The translations under genes and the position numbers were made by a program. Below are positions 43,276 through 54,235 of a DNA stretch of 56,853 bases, piece by piece. Under the pieces are notes generated by a model. That model was not told where the DNA came from. It searched no databases and saw only the letters and a program-made list of their open reading frames with translations. Position 1 is the first letter of the stretch, and each line of letters opens with the position of its first letter. Source of the DNA: Nemertoderma westbladi (lineage: Eukaryota > Xenacoelomorpha > Nemertodermatida > Nemertodermatidae); the NCBI GenBank assembly GCA_032718475.1, contig JAUCBJ010008652.1:1-56853 (forward strand), in the 5' to 3' direction.

Positions 43276-44995
43276 TTGTTAAATAGACTAGGCATATTGT
43301 TCTCCAATTCTATACAACAAAGTGATACCGGTATAGTTGAACTGAGCACTCTAATAAGAGAGCATAAACTTATATATCGAGAATGTTTTCCTGATGAAAC
43401 TTTTAAACCCAAACACCATTTACCAATAACACCAATAAAAATATTAAGCCAGACGAGGAGTAGTGAACTATTTCCCAGAGAAGTCTCTAAATGTCACTGC
43501 AGACATGGAAGAAACATCAATTATATCTATGCAATCAGAAATGAATACTATGGAGACAGATTCTGTGGATGATGTCTGTGGGTCAACTCCGAGCCCAACT
43601 CTTATAGTTGAAATGCATACAACATTTCCTACTAGGAGGAAGGATGTAGTTTCAAACATGCCCGTGAATAACATCATCGCTAAGTGGCCTGCACTAAAGG
43701 AATTCGACATTGTTAGTACAGGCATGGCATATGTGATATGTCAAAAATAATAATGATAAATATATTTTACATATATTTGTCTGGTTCACACTCCCTATAG
43801 TTATATTTTGTTGTGGCTAGGCTATATGATATATTATTATTGGTTGTACCGCAACTCCGTAATGGGCTTTAGTTAAAAGGATTAAAGAAAGTAATTTTTT
43901 AACCATTTATCTCTAGGTTTGTCAGGAATTCCATCTCCTAAAGAATATGGATTTAGACTGGAAGTTATTAGAACCTCACACATCAAACCTCATAAAAATA
44001 TTCAAATCTACTTCCCCGACATCGCGTCGTATGGCAATTGAGAAAGAGATGAAACGGGCTGAGGCATGGGGCTGTTCGAGTAGAGTTTCTATTTTGATGG
44101 GTCTTAATGAATATTTCCAAGGTTCATCAATAGAAATAAGGGATCCTGTAAGTACCAGTACTTCGATACGATAGCTTCAGTAGTGCTAACCGATTCTACC
44201 ACTCACCCCTGGCACTTGCCTTTCTATTTATTCCACTTCTATTGAAAAGACTTTCTTAATTTGCATATCCTATCTCTAACAGCGGGCCTACTAGCCTTAA
44301 GAGGGAATTACAAATAAATAAATATATATAGCTAGTTACGCTTTGCGAAAAAATATATTTTTAATATTTTACTTCTGTTTAAGGTTTTGGTGGTTGGTGG
44401 AGTAGAATTAAAAAGTGTGCTACAGTTCCATAACACATTCTCGTTTATAAATTAATAATTTAGCTGAATTGTCACGATAAATTTTTATTTTAATTAGCCC
44501 ATCAAACAAATTTTTTGATCTTTTTTTCATCTTTTGACCTTAATCACTATTTCTAAACTTTTGAATTTTTATGTGTTATTCATTTATTTAGAATTGATAT
44601 ATTATATAATTTAACAATTTTGTTGTGACATTTTTTTGAACACCACCCCCCCCCCCCCCCCCCCTCCTCACATGTGTAACAAGTTGATTTATATTTTTCC
44701 AATATTGATCACAACATTATTTTTATTTTGTTTATACAGGAAGACGCCGAAACTCCAGGATTTGGGGATTTGGAAAGTGACGAGTCACGCACTGGAGAGC
44801 TCGGTGCAACGGTTCGCATTGCGATAGTGGTCCATAGTGGTCCCCCGGAAGAGTTTGAATGTTGTGTTCCAACTGTCGAAGGGAAAAAGATAGGAAAGGT
44901 CTTACATGGAATTGATACAGCTGTTCTTTTGGCCGTCGGACTTATATTTTCACTCAATTTTATTTACCCCGATCCCCTATTCCAGAACCCAACTT
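43276..44995 (+). pseudogene. Gene-like exon series with phase-0 introns, cut by the Penelope-like element
   Basis: Upstream frame 43276-43460 reads LSTLIREHKLIYRECFPDET and KPKHHLPI. The following frame (43463-43711) holds MHTTFPTRRKDVVSN and IIAKWPALKEFDI and ends at a donor GTTAGT. The intron 43712-43916 ends TCTCTAG. Exon 43917-44147 reads VCQEFHLLKNMDLDWKLLEP and IEKEMKRAEAW and ends DP|GTAAGT. Exon 44740-44985 follows TTATACAG and reads EDAETPGFGDLE, then VVHSGPPEEFECCV and FSLNFIYPDPLFQNP. All three junctions are in phase 0 and keep the frame. An alternative small exon at 44384-44455 follows a TTTAAG acceptor but ends in a stop. The pattern loosely recalls SAMD3-like proteins (WP-x-L ... 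EFxxI ... LNFxYP). The last exon is interrupted by the Penelope-like element. Confidence 0.4.
44456..44739. other. Intron-like spacer with 19-base C run
   Basis: AT-rich sequence with C19 at 44646-44664, ending in a pyrimidine-rich acceptor before the last exon. Confidence 0.5.
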
Positions 44996-46880
44996 GGATC
45001 AGGGTCAGGTGGCGGAGCTGAAGAGTCTGGGGCGCGACAGCTCTATCGAGATAGTTTGCGGCGACAAGACGGGTAACGTGGTCGTGATCGATTCCGGAAT
45101 GAAGGATAAGGAGATCGGGCGAGCACTCGGGGATGAATCTACATACTGCGAGTTACCTAGTGACCCTACAAATAAGTTCATTGCTCAACTTCAGCGCGTT
45201 TTGCGAGAATATCGTATTGGGAATCGTGAATTGCGGGAGTATCTAGTACCCAAGCGACCTGCTATGGGGTACGTTTTTACCCTGTTTAAAGACCACAAGG
45301 ATATGTCGGAGTGGATCGATTGGGGGGAAGGGGTCAGCTTACCCAAAGCGCGGTTGATTATTTCGGCTACGGGAACTGTTTCGGAGAGGGCAGCGCAACT
45401 CCTAAATTCCATTCTCCAACCATTGCTGGAACGCATGGCACATTTTGTCCCAGATTCGGCTTCGGCAAAGAAGCAGCTACCAACGGCATCATATGAGGGA
45501 GTTACTTTTATGGCTCTCGACGTTGTCGACATGTATCCGTCGGTCGACCACGCTTTGGCGACCGACGCCATATCCTCATCGATAAAGGAGAACCCGGATT
45601 TAGTGGATATTTCGGGTTATACTTTGGAACAGATTAATGCGTTGCTTTATTTTGTAATTACTCATACCTATTTTAAAGCCTGTGGTAAAATCTATTTATT
45701 AATTAAAGGGTTGGGTATGGGGGGTCCAGCGGGTAAGTCTATTGCAGTGCTGACAGTCCATCGTATTCATGAGCATGTTGGGTTAATTACCCTGTTTGGT
45801 GCTATTTATTTTAAAACATTTGTTGACGACGGGGAGGGGATTTTCAGTATTGTTCTAACTGCGACCGAGAAAACAAACATAATTCAGCGATACAACGCAG
45901 GCAGTAAGGTTATATTTGGGACGGATTCCATACAGTTTACAGTAGATTTCTCGCATGAGAAGTCCACATTTTTGGATTTGGACCTTTTTGTTAGTGGTAT
46001 AGGCAGTGGTATTATCACGGGGGTGCACTTTAAACCCATTTCCAATAAATTACCGATTCCATACAGTAGTTACCACGACAATAGAGTTCTGGAGGGTGTG
46101 GTTAAAGGCCAAGTGAAAAGGTTCTGGAGATTGACTGGGGGGGGGGGGGGGGGTGACCAGTTCATTGTAGCGAGGGATAGATACCTGACAGACTGTTGGG
46201 CTATGGGCTACCCTGTGGATTTTCTTAACGAGGTTAGAGGGGTGAGCAGTTGGGAGTCGGCGGAGAGGGTAGTACAGTACACTGGGGTGGATTACCAAAG
46301 GGTATTTCTGGCGGTGAGTGGCCCAACGAGATCAGCTCTGAAGGGTGTGATAAAAAAATATGGGGGCACGCTGGAGAAGTGGGGGTTGAACGTGGGTATG
46401 ACAGCGAAGCGCGGATATAAATTGGAGAACATGCTAGTGAGAAAGCGGACTAAACCAGAATGGAAAGGGAATAGACCGTGTGGGCGTCCCAGGTGTATGA
46501 CCGGGATAGTGGATTGTGAGAGGACACCTTGGGGGGATAAGGTGGCGGGCGCGTTCGACTGTACCTCCTTCAACGTACTGTACTTCATTTCCTGCAAGGA
46601 CCACCCGAGTGAGTTTTACATAGGACAGACGGAGCAGCGTATAAGAGAGAGAATGAATACCCATAGGTCAGTAATTAATGGATTTAGGACGCAGGTGGCC
46701 CCCGAATACAGTGAACACGACGAAGTGTTGTTGTGTGAGCATTTCAGGCAATGTGAGCTGTCCCAGCTGCGGGTGACAGTGTTTAGGGCATATAGGAGCG
46801 ACAGCGATCGCATCCACGCCGAGGCTAATTACATACATAGGTGCGGACCAACTTTGAACAAGAGTAAGCCAACAATATAG
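44986..46880 (+). CDS. Penelope-like element protein: reverse transcriptase plus GIY-YIG endonuclease
   Basis: One open frame of about 630 codons with no ATG at its start; its N-terminus seems 5'-truncated. Motifs: IVCGDKTGNVVVIDSG (the K-GG-like N-terminal box), YVFTLFKDHKD (the PKIHK-like box), MALDVVDMYPSVDHA (first Asp, about residue 180), IKGLGMGGPAGKSIA (motif B), and YFKTFVDDGEG (catalytic DD, about 277). A Cys pair CGRPRC lies before the endonuclease. The GIY-YIG module reads LYFISCKDHPSEFYIGQTEQ followed by RIRERMNTHR, with later LCEHF and EANYI. Penelope-like elements prime reverse transcription from ends cut by this nuclease. An in-frame run of 17 G (46137-46153) encodes poly-Gly. 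The frame is otherwise intact, so the copy looks young. Confidence 0.85.
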
Positions 46881-47850
46881 GATCTCTACCTGAACGTGTG
46901 AACGGACGCAACCGGATTGCGTGTGGATTTTTTGTGTGGACGGCCATACACGTAGGCAGGTGGGTGTTTGTTGTGCGGGGGGGGGGGGGGGCAGTCTGGG
47001 GGTGACATACCGGTACAGCAGTACTGGCTTATGAATCCTGATGGTGGAGGGGGTTGGTAGACAGGTTTGTTTCTGTGTTCTGTGTCGTCAGTTGGACTAC
47101 TGCACGATCAGGCCTGAACTGGGCTAGGTTGGGGTCGTCGGCGCGGGGATTTGGGCAGTGGTGTAGGAGTCAGTAGCGATGGTATGTCGGTGGGTATAGG
47201 TGGTAGGGAATTGTGGGATGGGAGTCGGCACTCTTACTGTACTGCAGTACTGGCATTGGTGCAGCAGTTCGGCATTAGGGGACGGGTTAGGTTAGTAGGG
47301 TAGGTGGGGGGGGGGTTACAAGATAGATGTACATACGGGGTTATATAGTTAATATATATATAGTTAATATTTAATGCAATGTCATCGAGTATACTTTATT
47401 CTGTCATTACAGCATTAGGGCCGTGCAATATTCCATATTCCTGTATTCTGTCACAGGTAGTTCTACTACATACTATGTAAATAATAACAGTACCTAACTA
47501 TAATTTAACTTAAATTTGATATATGTAACGTAACATTTATGTAATTACTTCAAGTAACTGTATCGTCCTTGATAAGGAGACAAGATCTCGAAATTGATCG
47601 GAACAAATATCTTTTTAGATACAAGGGGAGTCCCCAGTGTTGAACCTATCTTCCTTAACAATGTACCGAAATCCCCTTAAGTCGGCGTGTCGTTCTATTA
47701 AAACATCCGATGTTATGGGAACAAGGTGTAACTGTGCGCAACTATCTTCTCACCAGAAATGACCGCGAGACCTTGGGTATCCCCCGACGCTCCTCCCGTT
47801 TAATCGCTCCAACTGTTGAACGATGTGATGCTACTGAAAATGTAGACTGA
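46881..47850. other. 3' region of the Penelope-like element and intergenic DNA
   Basis: G15 at 46977-46991 and G10 near 47306 occur in a GT-rich tail, then (TA)-rich sequence near 47340-47370 may mark the 3' end. 47380-47850 has no recognised gene. Confidence 0.45.
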
Positions 47851-48231
47851 CTAGATATCAAAGTTACTCTATGGAACATCGAAGGACTAAAGTACATAAC
47901 TGATAACATTGGAAATTTTAATCATGATATATACCAAAATTCAGATGTTATTCTTCTTACTGAAACCTTTTCTACTGACCTCGAGTTCCCAAATATATCT
48001 TATTATTGTTACCCAAAACCAGCAAAGAAGCCATTACGGGGCCGCCCTATCGGTGGTATTTTGGCAATATGCAAACCGAAACTGGACCCAAAGTATATTG
48101 CATCAGATGATAACTATGTTGTGATAAAAACTGCTGCTGCCTTCATCCTAGTCTTTTACCTAGTCAAAACTCGCATATCTCCAAAGATTGAATGTTATAT
48201 TCTTTGTGGAATGTGGAATGCTCTCATGTGA
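47851..48231 (+). pseudogene. LINE-type APE endonuclease N-terminal fragment
   Basis: The frame is open from 47851 and reads KVTLWNIEGLKYITDNIG, SDVILLTETFSTDLEFPN and GRPIGGILAICKPKLDPK. The boxes N-x-E-G, LLTET and GG are those of LINE endonucleases, and the Glu of LLTET is a metal ligand. The frame then runs on past the family match (after about 48150) to a TGA at 48229-48231. The rest of the endonuclease and the reverse transcriptase are missing. Confidence 0.55.
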
Positions 48232-48728
48232 GTATCTTGCAGCTATTGACTTGGTATTACGCCGAATCAGTAACACACAGAGACCCTTTGGTGGGAAACT
48301 CTTCATTGGGTGTGGAGATCATCTACAATTAGAACCTGTGGATGGTAGGGTTGTATGGCTCAGCACACATTTTTTAACAACATTCACTGTTTCTGTGGCG
48401 AGACATTACGTTCATAGTGCTAATGATTGAAGAATTGCAATACGTCATTAATATTATGCGAAGATCCAACCCAAGTCCAAACCTTATTGATGAAGTGATT
48501 GATATATTGAAGAGGCAGTGTAACTTTGTTCATAGTTGTTGGCACTAGAGCTGCAGAGCAAAGAGGTACTACTACAGAAATACCTAAACCTCCATAGGAA
48601 TGAGCCTGGGACAGTTGTAATAAAGCGGCCATGATGGGGTTAGTTCTACTGCATCTAATACTAGCTCATGGAAGCCTACAAATACTCCCAGCATTATCAG
48701 TTCAATCACGAGATCTTGTCGCGGACCC
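48185..48728 (+). pseudogene. Helitron/PIF1-type helicase fragment
   Basis: Translation gives LNVIFFVECGMLSCEYLAAI and LRRISNTQRPFGGKLFIGCG, then DHLQLEPVDGRVVW. This matches helicase motifs II and III of Helitron helicases (DE-x-SMLS, then PFGG-x-L-GDxxQLxPV), with the Walker B Asp replaced by Val. In other frames LQYVINIMRRSNPSPNLIDE and VLLQKYLNLHRNEPGTVVIK continue the family up to about 48720. Several stops show decay. The first part of the helicase is replaced by the LINE endonuclease fragment. Confidence 0.55.
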
Positions 48729-49569
48729 ATGGAGTTGGTTTTATTTCTAAACCAGATCCTTAGGTTCACATACAATCAGCTTTCGTCTACATTTGTTGGA
48801 AATGTAACCGAAGCGATTTCATTGGATTTATGGTTTTGGGAGTTGAGCCAAACCTCAGATTTATCACAAAATGCCAACAGTTCTGTTTCATTTGAGCTTC
48901 TAACTCCTATAGTAATGGCGGGCAATTGTATGAATCATTGCTGTAGTTGCACAAACGGTCTGCCGTTTGAACGTTGTTTGCGCAGTTTGCGGTGTTTGCA
49001 GTGTTACAACAATATATAGGGTCGCAGTACAGCTAACACATATAAAAGGTAGATAAATAATTTTACAAATAAGCTAAACGATGGCAAACTTAAGAACTAA
49101 ATTGTATGTCTCTATGTTTATATATATCTATGTTACTTGTTAATGTTACATGATATATATATGTTATATATATCATACAATAATAAATAAATATTATAAC
49201 AACAACAACAACATTAATAATAAAATAGATATAGCAAGAAAAGTTTTTATTAAATAAGACTATGTAGCTTTTCTTCGTGGAATGAAATAGGTTGAGGTGT
49301 GTTTGTTTGTTGTAGAAAGATGCCTTCTATGATATGGCGTTTTAGTAAATCAAAAAGATGCGCGATGGTAAAGTTGTTGGAAAGAGATATAATGTTGGTA
49401 CTTTTCATATAGGTGAGTATAATTTCTGTTGGTTTATTCTCGAAATGGATGCGAGTACTGAGATAATAGTGGGTGATGGGAGGGTTAGTAGGATTAATCA
49501 TGTTAGCTATAGTAAAGGATTCATTAAATTTTCTCTCTGTTATTTGTATATCCCTATAAGACTGAGGGG
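48729..49569. other. Intergenic, AT-rich, no gene supported
   Basis: Frames here have no family resemblance. (AT)- and (AAC)n-rich patches are present near 49150-49215. Confidence 0.4.
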
Positions 49570-49821
49570 TCAAAATTATGTAATAATATATCTAAATAAG
49601 TCTCAAACATCTTACCTCATGGCTCGCCTCTCATAAAAGTCATATGCAATATAGCTAAATAGTTTTTAATGATAACTGGTAAACGAGATTTGTTGTCAAA
49701 ATTATGTAATAATATATCTAAATAAGTCTCAAACATCTTACCTCATGGCTCGCCCCTCATAAAAGTCATATGCAATATGGCTTCATAGTTTTTAATGATA
49801 ACTGGTAAACGAGATTTGTTA
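49570..49821 (+). repeat. 126-bp tandem duplication
   Basis: Two copies of a unit beginning TCAAAATTATGTAATAATAT and ending AACGAGATTTGTTG differ at only a few bases. Confidence 0.9.
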
Positions 49822-51461
49822 ATTACACATGGCTCGCAGACTTAAGCAATTAATTATAGGTTAGATCGTTTAGAGAGTAGGACCACTGGATATACACCAC
49901 TCTCGAAAAACTCGAAAAAGTATAAAAAAATAAATAATGAGGGATGTGTAGATGATAATATACAATGAGTGTGAATATAAAATTTTTAACTTTCCGTTTT
50001 AATTACCATCATGTACTTGCCTTTTTCTTAGAGGTTTTTACTTTACCTTTTTTCTTAGGTATTTCCAGATTTTACTTTCCTTCTTTATTACCAGTTTACT
50101 ATAATTGCCTTTTTTTGTTACTGGCTTTTCTTTTAATTGTTTTTGAATAATGGCTGGACTATCGCTAAGCAGCCTAAACAAGTGCTGCTCTGATTCGCCT
50201 CAGATTATACAATATTATGTAATCTCTTGATAATTTGATAAAAGTATCTATGTAGATTTTGTAGGACTGCAGTACTGGTTCTGCGCATTTCACATTTAGT
50301 AGACACGTATGATTTCTGAATTTGGTATCATTTTATACAGTACCGGTATTTAGAAGGGAAATCGTTCTGTCAAGAATCAGCTCTAGAGTCAGTCTCTCTA
50401 TCTGCAGCAGGCTTGCTTGTGTTATAGCTGTATATGCCAACAAATGCTAGCCATATCTATAAACACTTTGAAACTAAACTGGATTGATCTGCCTCTACGG
50501 TAACTGACTACGTAAATATTATCATGGAATACGCATAGGTATACAATAGAGCCGATTGCGAGGTATCCTAAAGTACTTTCCAAGACGCACAGTACGGTGA
50601 AACTGTGACAACCAAGAGTATGTATCAATCCGGAAGCTGTGCCTGTGGGTGCGTGTGCATTACCAGTGGATGGCAAATGCACTAGAAGTAGCCCCCTCAA
50701 AGAGTGGCTCCAGGAGTTCGAAATCCCAGAAGCGTTTTCTGCAACATATACAGGATAGATCTGGTGAGTCTCTATGCTAAGCTCACCTATTGAACACCTA
50801 GCTGCCCTGGGATCGCTTGGAACTACCAATAAGCATTCTAGTTATATGGCAATTGGAGATTCGGTCCACACTGATGTAGTTCTCAAAACTGTGAACCTCA
50901 ATGAGAATGATTGCTCTGGATCGAAGTTTATAACTGCGGATGGTACTCATACCAACCATGTAGAAGACATTCTGTGATTAAACTGAGTCTCCGCAGTCGT
51001 TTTTGCCAGGTTTCCTGCAAAGGGAACAACACGGCCTATAATAAGTTGCAGTTCTGCACCTTTATTAGTAACTGCAGAACTGTGCACGTGGTAAGCAGCC
51101 CGTGGAACCGCTCGTTGCATGGCCTTGAGTTGCTCAACAACTTACAGAGAATGTGTAGACATAATTAGCAGTACAGCAGTAGGCAATCATCCCTGTATCC
51201 TTACAGTAGCTTACGTGACTTTGCCATCAATATTTTGGTTTAAACTAGGCCTACTGAACTACCCTAACAAATTGTATTGATTCCACAGCTCAATGTTGTG
51301 TAGTAAAATAAGTCTTAACTCGATCTATTCTCTCAATTTTACACAGCTAACACATCAACATTTATTACTTACCATAGGCCTACGATCCTTAATTTTTTCT
51401 TGATGGTGAGCAACTTTGCAACGTTTGTTGCGTTATGCCAGAGTACTGGTGGCCTAAGCCT
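49822..51461. other. Intergenic, no gene supported
   Basis: Pyrimidine-rich at 50020-50140. Frames at 50422-51168 are short and have no recognised motif; an uncharacterised exon cannot be excluded. Confidence 0.35.
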
Positions 51462-51898
51462 ACTGCCTACCATACAGCTGTACAGCCGTACAGCCATATT
51501 CCACATTAGACATATACAGTACAGGTACCGGTAGCCTAGGCCTTAAAGTAAAAGCTAGCCTGAAAAATTGGCTAACACCTAAAATCGAAGCAGTAAATAA
51601 TATAAAAATATGCCTTATAACAAACAATAGGCCTACACAAAAAAGTGGTAAGATCGAATCAATCTTCATTAGGCCTATTGCTGCACTGCTACTGCCTACC
51701 ATACAGCTGTACAGCCATATTCCATATTAGACATATACAGTACAGGTACCGGTAGCCTAGGCCTTAGCCTGAAAAATTGGCTAACACCTAAAATCGAAGC
51801 AGTAAATAATATAAAAATATGCTTTATAACAAACAATAGGCATACACAAAAAAGTGGTAAGATCGAATCAATCTTCACTAGGCCTATTGCTGCACTGC
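51462..51898 (+). repeat. 229-bp tandem duplication
   Basis: The unit starts ACTGCCTACCATACAGCTGT and contains TACAGGTACCGGTAGCCTAG and CTAACACCTAAAATCGAAGC. The second copy (51691 on) has lost about 20 bases in two places. Confidence 0.9.
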
Positions 51899-52004
51899 AT
51901 TAGCTCAATATAAAATAATGCAACAGGCAAACCTAGAATGGTAATAATGTACAGTCCAGCTCACCAACAGAGTGCCATCGGATCCGATCTGAACCGATCG
52001 GATC

Positions 52005-52135
52005 CAACAGCTTCAAACACTTTCAGACAAACTCCAACAGTCCAACAACTTCAAACAGATTCAGACAGTTTCAAACAGATTCAGACAGTTTCAAACAGAT
52101 TCAGACAGTTTCAAACAGAATCAGACAACTTCCAA
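52005..52135 (+). repeat. Subterminal array of TTCAAACAGATTCAGACAG units, left
   Basis: Roughly ten-base periods with alternating CAAACAG and CAGACAG. Three units of about 20 bases near 52065-52120 are nearly identical. Confidence 0.85.
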
Positions 52136-52841
52136 CAACCTGTCAATCACTCCACCCACACTCAACCGCAACCCCAACTCAACTCCCATCTTCTTGCGCG
52201 CAGATGAATGAAAGCGTTTGAAACTACTAAAGGAACTCCATTCATAAAGCCACAATAACGACAGAGTGGACTGGCCACTGGCGGCGCCCTTGAACATTCA
52301 CACTGTAACTTAAGCTGACCTAAAGGAACAGCCCATTAGTGAGGTCGGTATTTCTCTTTATTCCTGCCGCTATCTTTGAATAACACAATAGCAGAAAGCT
52401 AACCAGTGGTCTACCCCCAATACAACATACCTTTACGGAAATACACTTCCAAAGTGCCAAGCAGTGGTGGTATAGGTCCAAAATGCCCATGTAGAATTTC
52501 TTCGAATAAGGCTCAATTTCTTTAGGTTACATTAATTAAAATACTGATAAATATATTTTGCTTTTCGCAGGAGGGACAGTATCCCCCTCTACAGTTAATA
52601 TAGTGTACGTACATGTGTTAGTTATATCGTTGCGTTTATTTATATTTATACAGGTTTTGATATGATCTCTACTAGTTTGATTTTTGTTTTGTCAATTAAT
52701 TAATTGTGCGGTTAATTTGTCAATCACAGCCTTAATTGGCTACATTGCTTATTGTATGAATGAATATAATTAGTTATTAAGACATTATTTTAATTAGTAT
52801 CTTGTGTGATTAGGTCTACCTTTTACATAACAACAGTACGT

Positions 52842-52965
52842 CAATGGCGGATATTCTACTACTACTAAGTCGAGCGAACTCGGACAGTGGAAATGAGATC
52901 CTTCCAGGCTTCCCGATTCGCCATAGTTGTCGCAATTTCGTTTCTCCCAAGTTCAGAGATGGCGG
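52842..52965 (-). mobile_element. 3' end fragment of the RTE-like LINE family
   Basis: The reverse complement reads ACTTGGGAGAAACGAAATTG and continues into codons for TTMANREAWKDLISTVRVRS and a TAG stop followed by TAGTAG. It overlaps the end of copy C and the 20968 fragment. Confidence 0.75.
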
Positions 52966-53347
52966 ATATACATAACATCATAATATGGCATGGCAGTCAC
53001 GTGAAAACAAGGGCCTTCAGCTTCACATTCCCAATTCTCTATCTAATCTATTATGGTTGTGCGTAATGCTCAATACTACTTTATGATATTAATTCATTCA
53101 CGTTTAACATTAACAGCCACGTTTCATCACCCCCCCCCCCCCCCCCCCTCCCCTTCCAATGTGACAAACTATCACGATATGTTGGCGTTGGGCCCCGTCC
53201 CTACGTCCACCCTCCCTTGTGAAGGGCTAGGGGGGACTTTTGACCCATCATTACTAAAGGGTAGTGATAATATTCAAAATAAGTTTTCCCATGTATACGT
53301 AATTTTATTCTTAAATAGGTACTTGTTTGTTCCTAAATTCTGCCTAA

Positions 53348-53728
53348 ATGCTGTTTTACTCAATGTTCAATAATTTATTGTTCTCGAATATTTATTTCGT
53401 AACTAGGGAACCGCTTAACTACAAACCAATATTGGATATGGAGTTCCGTTTCAAAATTCGCCTTGCAGAGACTAAAGTTGCAATAACTTTTGAGTGTGTG
53501 AATGTAATTTACTGTAATAGGGTAGGTGCGCGAAAAAATAGTTGGGCTAGAAGTATTACGTGCAAACCTTTTCATTTCGATGCTCTTTCAACACAACTAA
53601 TAAAATTCACCAAAAATATTTTTTTCACTCATTGTAATTATATTTACTGTTTGCTTAATCTGTTTGTGTTTATATCTGTTTATGTGCAGTATTTAGTGCC
53701 CTACGTCAAAGAAACTAATATATTATAG
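53348..53728 (+). CDS. Unassigned 126-codon frame inside the 2.4-kb element
   Basis: It starts at an ATG (MLFYSMFNNLLFSNIYF) and contains EFRFKIRLAETKVAITFECV, ending in hydrophobic IYCLLNLFVFISVYVQYLV, which could be a membrane segment. AT-rich composition makes a chance frame quite possible. Confidence 0.2.
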   Translation: MLFYSMFNNLLFSNIYFVTREPLNYKPILDMEFRFKIRLAETKVAITFECVNVIYCNRVGARKNSWARSITCKPFHFDALSTQLIKFTKNIFFTHCNYIYCLLNLFVFISVYVQYLVPYVKETNIL

Positions 53729-54009
53729 CATTATTTACATTTCTAATTAAATTAAGGAATTAAAAACGTGTTGGTGTTATTATATTCATTTATCGGAATT
53801 TATATTATAGGAATTTATTATTCGTTTATGCATTCTAGTTAATTAATTGATATAATTAACGACATAATTATGTAAATAAAAATTGTTAAATGAAACAAAT
53901 CTTTGTTTCGGTTTATAATTGCCAATAGCACACCCTCACAATCACTTCAAATTGAGAGTTAAAGTGATTGACATTTTGTTAATGAACTACGCTTTTGTAA
54001 GGCATTGGC

Positions 54010-54235
54010 AAATTCCAACAAATTCCGATGGCATCAAACATCTTCAGACAACTTCAAACAGTTTCAGACAATTTCAAACAGCTTCAGACAACTTCAAACA
54101 ACTTCAGATAGCTTCCAACAACATCCAAAAGAAATTTCAAACACTTTCAGACGGATTTCAGACAGATTCAGATGGGCTCCAACAGACTAAACTTGTTGGA
54201 AATATTTTCTCCAACAGAATCAAACAGTACTAAAT
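54010..54235 (+). repeat. Subterminal array of CAGACAACTTCAAACAGTTT units, right
   Basis: Ten-base periodicity gives a 30-base (10-codon) superperiod. Frames reading NFKQFQT or SFRQLQT are products of the repeat. The array runs in the same direction as the left array, while the termini are inverted. Confidence 0.8.

Noticed and set aside
44384-44455. Extra exon of the phase-0 gene series
   Set aside because: It has an acceptor and keeps phase, but ends in a stop with no donor, while the next exon at 44740 continues the frame directly from 44147; treated as an alternative end only.
49250-50829. Frames on both strands at 49.25-49.64 and 50.4-50.8 kb
   Set aside because: No motif, start context or repeat support; composition explains them.
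54005-54233. Frames with NFKQFQT and SFRQLQT repeats
   Set aside because: They are products of the ten-base array in the right end of the 2.4-kb element.
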